From Clostridia bacterium (lineage in GTDB: Bacteria > Bacillota > Clostridia > Christensenellales > Borkfalkiaceae): 5,218 nucleotides of DNA. The first letter of the stretch is position 1; each line of letters begins with the position of its first letter. The notes beneath the pieces are model-generated. The model made no database searches and was not told the DNA's origin. It was given only the letters and a program-made list of their open reading frames with translations. The position numbers and the translations under genes were made by a program. The stretch is taken from the NCBI GenBank assembly GCA_017648525.1, contig JAGCIP010000066.1:1-5218 (forward strand). Reading direction: 5' to 3'. Of this stretch, positions 1-5,218 are shown piece by piece.

Positions 1-2
1 GA

Positions 3-2240
3 TATGACCGTGGTACGTCTGCCGTTCCAATGAACTTGTACTTTGATGGTGCAACTAATTGCCTTTATTTCCGTGATGGCTATTATGGTATAGATAATGC
101 TGGCTATGACTTTGTTTCTGACTTAGACTTTCAACCGTTCTATGGCAAGAACTTAAAATGGACAACGGGTGAAGTGTATCTTTCTATTCAAGGTTCTAGT
201 TATATGAACTCTACACTAAATTTAATGATTGAAGACGTTTACGGGCTTGATTTATCGAAAAATGCATTGCCTGATAATGCTGCGCCTGAAATCAATATTG
301 ATTTACAAGGTTATAGTGAAGATGATTTGCCAAAGGCTGTAGTCGGGCAAGCATATAACGTATTTAATGCAACGGTAACGGATAAATTGAACACTGCTAC
401 TTATTCGTCGTCAAATGTAGAACTTGTAACAAGCGTTTATTATAATTATTATTCTAATCAAAAAATATATAAACAAATTATTGACGGTACGTTTACGCCC
501 ACAATTGCAGGCAATTATTTCATAGAATATCTTTCTTCTGATAATTTCGGCCATACGGCTAAGAAAGTTCTGATGATAGAGGCGGTAAATAAGGATAATA
601 AGGCAACGCTTAGTTTTGCGAATAAAAAGACGGAATGTGAAATCGCTCAAACAGTTAGCCTGTTTGATTCGTTAACGGTTGAGAACGTGTTTGGTGAGCC
701 GTTTTACAAAATTTCGGTAGTGGATAAAAACGGCGTGGAATATACAGTAGACGATAACTATTCTTTTGCGCCGAAGACTTTGGGTGCGCACAAAGTAAGA
801 ATTGAATACGGTGGATATTCTGAAAAATTTGTGGAAGAATATATCTTGACCTTAACAGGCGAAAGCAAAAATATTTATCTAGAAGAACCTGTGTTTGAAA
901 GATATTATATTAAAAACGCAACGCATAACGTTCCTACGTTAAAGGTAAATAAGCTGTCTGCAAACGGAGCAACGGAACAAGAAGTTCAATATAAAGTTAT
1001 TGCCGACGGAACGACCGCATTAAAAGTTGATAATAATTCTTTTACTGTAAATGCTACAAATTCTATTGTTTTTGAATACTACGTAGGTACGGAAAAGATT
1101 TATGAAAGTTCTGCTTTGACTGTGGTGGATGTAGGATTTAAAACTACACAATTTAAGGTGGATAAATATTTTGATGCAACAGGATATTCTCTTGTGGTGA
1201 ACACCGAAGGAACAACCATTACAGTAAGTGACGATCAAGCAGAAGAAATTACGTTTATCCGTTCATTACAAACGTCAAGTTTTAACACGAGTTTTTCGTT
1301 TAATGAAAAACTTGATGATTTTGGTGCGTTCTACGTGACGTTGACCGATTCGATGAATTCGAAAGATAAAATTGAAATTAAATTTTATCAACAAAGTGGC
1401 TCGTATTACTATATTATGGGCGATATAATGGATAAATTTGATAAGACGAATATCGAATTGAGTTACGAAAACGGGAAGGTCAAATTCGCTGGTAAAAATG
1501 CAGTTTCCGCCAGGAAGTATGCAGATGGAAGAGCCTTTGAAGGATTTAAGAGTGGATATGCATATCTTTCTTTTAGATTTGAAGACGCGCAAGTAAACCA
1601 AGCATCTGTATCGATTATAGAAATCAACGGACAGAGATTGAACGCAAGACAGAAAGACAACGTTGCACCGCAAACAATTTTCACTAAAATTACAGGCTCT
1701 TACACTGTTGGCGACGGGGTAACATTACAACCTATTGTTTTCGCTGATGTATACGATCCTTCAATCGAAAAATACGCTTACGTAATGGATGCTAAAGGAC
1801 AGTACGTGACCGCTATGGACGGAACAAAGTTGGATAAAACGGCAGATTACAGCAAGAGTTATCAAATTAAATTAGAACACTTAGGAAAATATAGTGTACA
1901 TTGTAAAGCTAACGATTCTAGCGCAAACACAAAGCGTGAATCAGTATTCTCTATCACAGTAGTGGATTCGATTGCTCCGAAAGTGTCCGTAGAAAATGCT
2001 GTTATATCAGCAAAAGTGAATAGCACGGTTGAATTAGGAACGCTCAGCGTTGTGGACAACATATCCACGGCGGAAAAGTGTATTGTTTCTATTTACTATT
2101 GCAATCCCGACAGAGTAATGAAGAAAGTAGAAGGAACGTCTATTCAAGTAAATAAAGCCGGGGTATACACGATATATTATTTGGTGCAAGACGAGGCGAA
2201 CAATTATACAGAATTCAACTACGATATTGAGGTGGAATAA
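3..2240 (+). CDS. Large multidomain Ig-like surface protein, C-terminal part (5'-truncated by window edge)
   Basis: The frame is open from the first complete codon at base 3 to a TAA stop at 2238-2240, giving 745 visible residues. The first ATG, at 30, has no ribosome binding site and lies inside a beta-rich domain, so the true start is upstream. Numbering from base 3, the apparent order is: C-terminal half of an all-beta module (about 1-92), three Ig-like domains (about 94-195, 199-285, 291-375), a whole longer all-beta module (about 376-550), then two Ig-like domains (552-654, 655-745). Ig-like units open with D-N/S-x-A-P motifs (DNAAP, DNVAP, DSIAP) and the last closes with GVYTIYYLVQDEANN, a strand pattern typical of DUF5011/HYR-like bacterial Ig domains. 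The longer module resembles concanavalin/laminin-G-like folds (DFGAFYVTLTD), but that is only a fold guess. No catalytic motif, LPXTG signal or C-terminal membrane helix is present, so any anchor must be N-terminal. A role in adhesion or glycan binding is inferred. The stop lies one base before the next gene. Confidence 0.88.
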   Translation, partial: YDRGTSAVPMNLYFDGATNCLYFRDGYYGIDNAGYDFVSDLDFQPFYGKNLKWTTGEVYLSIQGSSYMNSTLNLMIEDVYGLDLSKNALPDNAAPEINIDLQGYSEDDLPKAVVGQAYNVFNATVTDKLNTATYSSSNVELVTSVYYNYYSNQKIYKQIIDGTFTPTIAGNYFIEYLSSDNFGHTAKKVLMIEAVNKDNKATLSFANKKTECEIAQTVSLFDSLTVENVFGEPFYKISVVDKNGVEYTVDDNYSFAPKTLGAHKVRIEYGGYSEKFVEEYILTLTGESKNIYLEEPVFERYYIKNATHNVPTLKVNKLSANGATEQEVQYKVIADGTTALKVDNNSFTVNATNSIVFEYYVGTEKIYESSALTVVDVGFKTTQFKVDKYFDATGYSLVVNTEGTTITVSDDQAEEITFIRSLQTSSFNTSFSFNEKLDDFGAFYVTLTDSMNSKDKIEIKFYQQSGSYYYIMGDIMDKFDKTNIELSYENGKVKFAGKNAVSARKYADGRAFEGFKSGYAYLSFRFEDAQVNQASVSIIEINGQRLNARQKDNVAPQTIFTKITGSYTVGDGVTLQPIVFADVYDPSIEKYAYVMDAKGQYVTAMDGTKLDKTADYSKSYQIKLEHLGKYSVHCKANDSSANTKRESVFSITVVDSIAPKVSVENAVISAKVNSTVELGTLSVVDNISTAEKCIVSIYYCNPDRVMKKVEGTSIQVNKAGVYTIYYLVQDEANNYTEFNYDIEVE
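30..300 (+). repeat. Internal protein repeat, copy A (end of beta-module plus DNAAP junction)
   Basis: This segment encodes the C-terminal half of a beta-rich module ending in GEVYLSI, then a run leading into DNAAPEI. It matches copy B (about 1449-1685) in strand order and junction: GEVYLSI against GYAYLSF, NLMIEDVYGLDL against SVSIIEINGQRL, and DNAAPE against DNVAPQ. Similarity is at protein level only; the DNA has diverged. It implies that the module truncated by the left edge is a paralogous copy of the whole one further on. Confidence 0.6.
873..1127 (+). other. Third Ig-like domain, weakest of the set
   Basis: This beta-rich segment of about 85 residues (IYLEEPVFE to LTVVDVG) precedes the longer all-beta module. 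It lacks the D-N-x-A-P entry motif and the G-x-Y closing strand seen in the better Ig-like units. Its assignment rests on length, alternating hydrophobic strands and position. Together with the segment at 597-857 it forms a linker-like stretch between the clearer domains. Confidence 0.4.
1128..1652 (+). other. Long all-beta module, possible concanavalin/laminin-G-like domain
   Basis: About 175 residues, roughly twice the length of the Ig-like units, rich in alternating hydrophobic and polar strands. Recognisable points are TSFSFNEKLDDFGAFYVTL, then DKIEIKFYQQ, a Y-rich patch (GSYYYIMG), ENGKVKFAG and GYAYLSFRFE. The order of a polar loop, an aromatic strand and an F-x-L-T-D-like strand is reminiscent of jelly-roll carbohydrate-binding or laminin-G-type folds. 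That is a shape resemblance, not a motif-level identification. It could serve as the ligand-binding part of the protein. Confidence 0.45.
1449..1685 (+). repeat. Internal protein repeat, copy B
   Basis: This is the second copy of the beta-module C-terminal half plus Ig-domain junction (IELSYENGKVKF to DNVAPQ). It aligns with copy A at the left edge and lies about 464 codons downstream. The spacing suggests a repeating supra-unit of one long beta-module followed by several Ig-like domains, so the full protein may contain more copies upstream. Confidence 0.6.
1656..2237 (+). other. Two C-terminal tandem Ig-like domains (DUF5011/HYR-like)
   Basis: Two consecutive units begin at DNVAPQ (1656) and DSIAPK (1965), 103 codons apart. 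Each follows the typical order: D-x-x-A-P entry, a strand with conserved V, a D-x-x-x central loop (FADVYDPS, LSVVDNIS), and a late G-x-Y strand followed by a D-x-x-x-N turn (GKYSVHCKANDSSAN, GVYTIYYLVQDEANN). These hallmarks are shared by many bacterial Ig-like domains on secreted proteins. The last unit reaches the stop codon with no tail beyond the final strand. Confidence 0.7.
2229..2235 (+). promoter_or_regulatory. Ribosome binding site of the DUF4838 lipoprotein gene
   Basis: GAGGTGG lies inside the last sense codons of the upstream gene and ends six bases before the ATG at 2242. It decides the start: the in-frame TTG at 2227 would put this purine run inside the coding region and add a useless MRWNN extension ahead of a normal lipoprotein signal. 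Because the site is embedded in the upstream gene and the stop is one base from the ATG, translational coupling is likely. Confidence 0.75.
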
Positions 2241-2241
2241 T

Positions 2242-2310
2242 ATGAAAAATTTATTTAAAAAAGCAGTAATATTAGTTCTTATAGTTTGTTCCGTGTTATC
2301 GGTTTCTTGT
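2242..2310 (+). other. Lipoprotein (type II) signal peptide of the DUF4838 protein
   Basis: Residues 1-23 form a positively charged n-region with three Lys, a hydrophobic stretch AVILVLIVCSVL, and the cleavage site S-V-S-Cys23. The following 15-20 residues (SGYNSSQEEQTSG) are a polar, Ser/Gln/Glu-rich tether typical of the region after a lipidated Cys. This predicts anchoring to the outer face of the membrane. Ser at -3 is less usual than Leu, so signal peptidase I cleavage remains a minor alternative. Confidence 0.75.
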
Positions 2311-4296
2311 AGTGGATATAATAGTTCTCAAGAAGAACAAACTTCAGGATTAGTTAACCATAAGGTAATCCAAAAACCGACTAACGATTTTCTCTTTAGC
2401 AATGGAAAATCCGACTACGTTATGGTTTATCCTCTAAGCGCAAGCGACGATTTAATCATAATTATGGAAGATTTTGTAAGCCTAGTTAAAGAAGCAACTG
2501 GTTATACCTTACAAATGAAACCAGACATTGACTGCACGTATAGTGAAACGGACAAATATATTTCTGTCGGAAAAAACAAAGTGTTTGAAAGTGCAGGGAT
2601 TGAAACCGACTTCGATTTTTTAGGCGAGCAAGGTTATCGCATTGAAACTAAGGGAAAAACAATCTTTTTATATGGTAATACCGATTTAAGTTCTATTTAC
2701 GCTTTGTATAAATTGTTGTTTTTAACGTTGAATTTCGAGCAATTTAATGGCTCGACGTATTCGTTGGACAATAACGTGACGGAAATTCCTTTAATGGATT
2801 ATGACGTAACGGAAATTCCAGATTTCAGTCATAGAATCGGTTGCAAAACATATTCGCAGAAAGACAAAATCGTAGCGTATAGAATGGGTTTTAACTATTC
2901 GGACGATATGGGTAGAGCAACAGTAATCGAGGCAATCAGTAGAAATGAAAACGAAAGTCCGGCTAAATGGGGATGGGGAAATGGCGATAGAAACCATACC
3001 GCATTAGCATTTTGCAATTATTCTAGGTATAAGGCAGAGCATCCAAAATGGTTTAGCGATGGAGTACCAAGTCAACCTTCGTTACAACAATTATGCTATA
3101 CGGCACATGGTGATGAAGCCGAATATCAAGCGATGATAGAGCATGAAATTCAAGTATTCAAGGATTCGTTTATATACAATCAAGACGTAAAACCAACCGA
3201 CTCTCGTTTATTCTTGTATTCAGTTGCAGACGAAGATGCTGAGTGTCCTTGTGCAGCGTGCGATGCGGCACGAGAAAAGTATAACGGCTTAGCAGGTGTT
3301 GCGATACAACATTGTAACGAAATGACGAGAGCGATTAACGAATGGTTTGAAACCGAAGAGGGTAAACCGTATGAATGCGATTACAAACTCGTTGTGCTTG
3401 CATATTATTCATTAGAGGATGCCCCTGTAGTATATGATGAAGATAAAGACAAATATCAACCGATTGCCCCTGAAGTCGTACCGGAAAAAGAAGTGGGAAC
3501 AATGTATGCGCCCATAAAAATGAACTGGACGAAGTCTTATTCGGAAAATCCTACCACTTGGGAAATAATAAGAAAATGGAGCGCATTGGTTGGAAAGGAT
3601 AATATGACCTACTGGTCGTATGGAACGTATTTCTATCAATCTTTAGTACCGTTTAACAATTATGACGTTTTGCAAAAACAATTCCAAGAAGCGTACGGAC
3701 AAGGTTCGTATTATATAATGGTCGAAGCGGCGGTAACCAACCGTGCCTCGGGTTATAGATATTATACGGAATACTTAAATTCTAAATTAGAATGGAATTG
3801 CAATGACGATATGCAAGAATTAGAAGATAGGTTCTTCAAGGGAATGTACGGCGCAGCAAGTGAAACTATGAAGGGGTTGTACAACTCAATGAAACTAAGA
3901 ACAAACCTTAATCTTGCAAACGGATATATGTGGGGCGTATGTGACCTAGCCTTGTATGATTTGGGTAACGGTTACGATTATTGGCCTGTAAGTCAATTAT
4001 CGGAATGGATTGAACGTTATAAATATGCGCTTGAACAAATTGCATATTTAGAACGTTTTGACGAAGACACCTACAATAATTATATGACCAACATTAAGGA
4101 TGAAATGATAAGTCCATATTATTTGATGATTAGAGTGCATTCTAACGATGTGAGAGAAGAAGTTTCGATGGATTGGAAACTCAATTTCAAAGAAATTGGC
4201 TTGGCTATGGGTAATCCTGACATAGATATAAATACTAGCGTTACACCATGGAATCGTAAGACCGTAGTAACAATTTGTGAAGAATGGGGGATTTAA
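2242..4296 (+). CDS. DUF4838-family lipoprotein, putative glycoside hydrolase-like
   Basis: Complete gene, 684 residues from ATG 2242. It starts with a lipoprotein signal peptide: K2, K6 and K7, a hydrophobic core (8-19), then SVSC with lipid-modified Cys23. The -3 residue is Ser, so the lipobox is slightly non-canonical. Residues about 45-195 resemble the alpha/beta domain preceding the barrel in GH67 and GH20 enzymes (YISVG 106-110, GYRIETKGKTIFLYGN 131-146, a helix around SIYALYKLL), ending in the IPDFSHR linker. Residues about 196-550 match the DUF4838 pattern: NHT (251-253), HPKWF (267-271), LCYT, then LYSVADEDAECPCAAC with Cys335, Cys337 and Cys340, and later APIKMNW and a helical C-terminal part. 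DUF4838 proteins are uncharacterised but sit in the GH20/GH67-like barrel world, so extracellular glycan processing is inferred. The catalytic residues cannot be assigned; acidic D330, E331, D332 and E495 are candidates. The gene is tightly packed between two Ig-rich surface-protein genes. Confidence 0.85.
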   Translation: MKNLFKKAVILVLIVCSVLSVSCSGYNSSQEEQTSGLVNHKVIQKPTNDFLFSNGKSDYVMVYPLSASDDLIIIMEDFVSLVKEATGYTLQMKPDIDCTYSETDKYISVGKNKVFESAGIETDFDFLGEQGYRIETKGKTIFLYGNTDLSSIYALYKLLFLTLNFEQFNGSTYSLDNNVTEIPLMDYDVTEIPDFSHRIGCKTYSQKDKIVAYRMGFNYSDDMGRATVIEAISRNENESPAKWGWGNGDRNHTALAFCNYSRYKAEHPKWFSDGVPSQPSLQQLCYTAHGDEAEYQAMIEHEIQVFKDSFIYNQDVKPTDSRLFLYSVADEDAECPCAACDAAREKYNGLAGVAIQHCNEMTRAINEWFETEEGKPYECDYKLVVLAYYSLEDAPVVYDEDKDKYQPIAPEVVPEKEVGTMYAPIKMNWTKSYSENPTTWEIIRKWSALVGKDNMTYWSYGTYFYQSLVPFNNYDVLQKQFQEAYGQGSYYIMVEAAVTNRASGYRYYTEYLNSKLEWNCNDDMQELEDRFFKGMYGAASETMKGLYNSMKLRTNLNLANGYMWGVCDLALYDLGNGYDYWPVSQLSEWIERYKYALEQIAYLERFDEDTYNNYMTNIKDEMISPYYLMIRVHSNDVREEVSMDWKLNFKEIGLAMGNPDIDINTSVTPWNRKTVVTICEEWGI
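2771..2820 (+). repeat. Short imperfect tandem duplication encoding VTEIP twice
   Basis: Bases 2771-2790 and 2801-2820 match at 17 of 20 positions with a 30-base period, so the reading frame is kept. They encode VTEIP at residues 179-183 and again at 189-193, at the junction between the N-terminal domain and the barrel-like region. It looks like a small in-frame duplication in a linker strand. Confidence 0.6.
3202..3261 (+). other. Cys-x-Cys-x2-Cys cluster of the DUF4838 region
   Basis: Codons 321-340 encode a strand followed by an acidic turn (D330, E331, D332) and then Cys335, Cys337 and Cys340. DUF4838 proteins characteristically carry a strand, an acidic or Asn-rich loop and a C-x-C-x2-C cluster in this place. 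The cysteines could bind a metal or form disulfides; the sequence does not decide which. This is the strongest single motif supporting the family call. Confidence 0.7.
4286..4290 (+). promoter_or_regulatory. Weak ribosome binding site of the third gene
   Basis: A GGGGG run ends eight bases before the ATG at 4299, inside the last codons of the DUF4838 gene. Pairing with the anti-Shine-Dalgarno sequence needs a G-U wobble, so the site is weaker than that of the preceding gene. Initiation is probably helped by ribosomes terminating at the TAA two bases upstream of the ATG. In-frame ATGs at 4308, 4314 and 4320 have no better site. Confidence 0.5.
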
Positions 4297-4298
4297 CA

Positions 4299-5218
4299 AT
4301 GAAGATAATGAGAATGTTAATGATCGGACTTTGCATTGCTCTTCTCACTCTTGGTATTACTGGATGTTTCCAACCAACAGGTTACTTACAGAGCATTACG
4401 TTGAAGAACGAGCAGTTAATCGTTGGGTTATATATGTCGGATACTATCGAATATCAAGGCGAAGGCGATGCGACTTATAGCTCAGACAATCCCGATATCG
4501 TATCGGTGGACGAAAACGGTAAAGTAACAGGGCTTAAAGTTGGCAAGGCAAGCATTACGGTTGCTATCGGTGAGGCGAAGGCTGTGTGCGAGGTTACCGT
4601 AGTCGATACTAATGAATCGCCGTATATTAAATTTGCGATTTCGGACAATGAGTATAATCTTTTGGTTGACGATTATATTCAGTTGAATGGTAAATTGATA
4701 TTTTCGCAGGAAGAAAGAGCCGAAAAGATCACGTACGAATCTAGTAGCGATTGTGTAGTTGTTGATGAAAACGGAAAGGTAACTGCGAAAAAAATAGGTA
4801 CGGCAACCATTACGGCTTCTGTTAATTTCTTTGACAAAGTAATCACTAAATTAGTGACGATAAACGTCTTGAAATATCCCGTGGCATTGAACACAACGAC
4901 TTCTAATTACGAAGTATACACAACCTCGGCTAAGGGTAATAACGATAGTATAACGTTACCTAATTCAGTAATCGTAGACGGGCAAATAAAGACCGTAGAC
5001 TTTACTTACGAATATGACGATAGTAAGTTGACTAACGAAGGTAACGTGTTCAAAGTAAAACTACCCTGTGCAAAAGACGAAACTGTAAAAGTAAAAATGT
5101 CGCACACCACACCCGAGCAAGAACGCTATGCGTTTACGATAGAAATCAAAATTAGGCTTGTTAACGAAGACTTGCAAGGAAAAACGACGTTAATACTAGA
5201 AAACGGTGGCAGTCAAGC
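4299..5218 (+). CDS. BIG2-domain lipoprotein, N-terminal part (3'-truncated by window edge)
   Basis: The frame is open from ATG 4299 to the window end with no stop: 306 whole codons plus two bases. It starts two bases after the stop of the DUF4838 gene. The signal peptide has K2 and R5, a hydrophobic core (6-19) and a canonical lipobox I-T-G-Cys23, so the product should be a membrane-anchored lipoprotein. Two BIG2 (Ig-like group 2) domains follow at residues about 30-102 and 110-191. Each carries the family's signature: a YSS/YES strand, V-D-E-N-G-K-V-T at 70-77 and 155-162, then a G-K/T-A-x-I-T strand. Residues 192-306 are beta-rich with Asp, Asn and Lys in the loops (YDDSKLTNEGNVFKVKL) and look like a further, divergent Ig-like unit. 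BIG2 domains occur in adhesins, S-layer-associated proteins and carbohydrate-active enzymes, so this may be a spacer ahead of a functional domain beyond the edge. No catalytic motif is visible. The ATG at 4308 is an alternative start. Confidence 0.88.
   Translation, partial: MKIMRMLMIGLCIALLTLGITGCFQPTGYLQSITLKNEQLIVGLYMSDTIEYQGEGDATYSSDNPDIVSVDENGKVTGLKVGKASITVAIGEAKAVCEVTVVDTNESPYIKFAISDNEYNLLVDDYIQLNGKLIFSQEERAEKITYESSSDCVVVDENGKVTAKKIGTATITASVNFFDKVITKLVTINVLKYPVALNTTTSNYEVYTTSAKGNNDSITLPNSVIVDGQIKTVDFTYEYDDSKLTNEGNVFKVKLPCAKDETVKVKMSHTTPEQERYAFTIEIKIRLVNEDLQGKTTLILENGGSQ
4386..4604 (+). repeat. BIG2 Ig-like domain 1
   Basis: Residues about 30-102 of the third gene: LQSITLKN first strand, then YSSDNPDIVSVDENGKVTG and GKASITV, closing with CEVTVV. 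This is close to the textbook BIG2 consensus. Domain 2 (4626-4871) repeats the same order 85 residues later. Confidence 0.85.
4626..4871 (+). repeat. BIG2 Ig-like domain 2
   Basis: Residues about 110-191 of the third gene: LLVDDYIQLNGKL, YESSSDCVVVDENGKVTA, GTATITA and a closing VTINVLK strand. It shares the VDENGKVT motif with domain 1 at protein level, but the codons differ (GTGGACGAA against GTTGATGAA), so the duplication is old rather than recent. Confidence 0.85.

Noticed and set aside
30..32. ATG as the true start of the first gene
   Set aside because: The frame is open to the left edge, there is no ribosome binding site or signal peptide, and the ATG falls within a beta-rich domain whose homologous copy extends further upstream.
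2227..2229. TTG as start codon of the DUF4838 lipoprotein
   Set aside because: It would overlap the ribosome binding site and add five residues before a normal signal peptide; ATG 2242 has an ideal GAGGTGG at correct spacing.
4277..4480. 67-codon + strand reading frame overlapping the end of the DUF4838 gene and the start of the BIG2 lipoprotein gene
   Set aside because: It is in a different frame from the convincing lipoprotein start at 4299, its product is low-complexity without a recognisable domain, and it is fully explained as a shadow of the two real genes.
411..4894. Several minus-strand open frames of 68-132 codons (for example 1275-1673 and 4048-4299)
   Set aside because: All lie opposite well-supported + strand genes and their products read as Ile/Phe/Arg/Cys-rich antisense translation with no domain. 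They are chance openings in AT-rich DNA.
1..5218. Promoters, terminators, riboswitches, tRNA/rRNA, CRISPR, insertion sequences or a defence system
   Set aside because: Intergenic gaps are only 1 and 2 bases, and I saw no terminal inverted repeats, transposase, repeat-spacer array or structured RNA signature.

Overview
The window is wall-to-wall coding on the + strand. It holds three large exported-protein genes in a tight head-to-tail run, separated by 1 and 2 bases. The first gene enters from the left edge, the second is complete, and the third runs off the right edge. There is no non-coding stretch long enough for a promoter, terminator or RNA gene, so the three are probably one polycistronic unit with its promoter upstream of the window.

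Layout: (1) bases 3-2240 hold the C-terminal 745 residues of a very large modular surface protein. It is built from Ig-like beta-sandwich domains and a longer all-beta, possibly concanavalin/laminin-G-like, module that appears once whole and once as its C-terminal half at the left edge. (2) Bases 2242-4296 hold a 684-residue lipoprotein with the architecture of DUF4838 proteins: a GH67/GH20-type N-terminal alpha/beta domain, then a glycoside-hydrolase-like region with a Cys-x-Cys-x2-Cys cluster. (3) Bases 4299-5218 hold the start of a second lipoprotein with two BIG2-type Ig-like domains and the beginning of further beta-rich sequence.

Organism: AT-rich DNA, purine-rich ribosome binding sites, lipoprotein signal peptides, and many Ig-like/BIG2 surface modules suggest an uncultured anaerobic member of the Bacillota (Clostridia-like, perhaps gut or rumen). 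This is an inference. Bacteroidota also carry DUF4838 proteins, but the Shine-Dalgarno-like sites argue mildly against them.

Working model (inference): the three products sit on the outer face of the cytoplasmic membrane or in the cell wall. The DUF4838 lipoprotein would be the putative glycan-processing enzyme, and the two Ig-rich proteins would act as binding, spacer or adhesion partners. No transporter, regulator or characterised enzyme is visible here to name the substrate. I see no mobile element, CRISPR, defence system or RNA gene.
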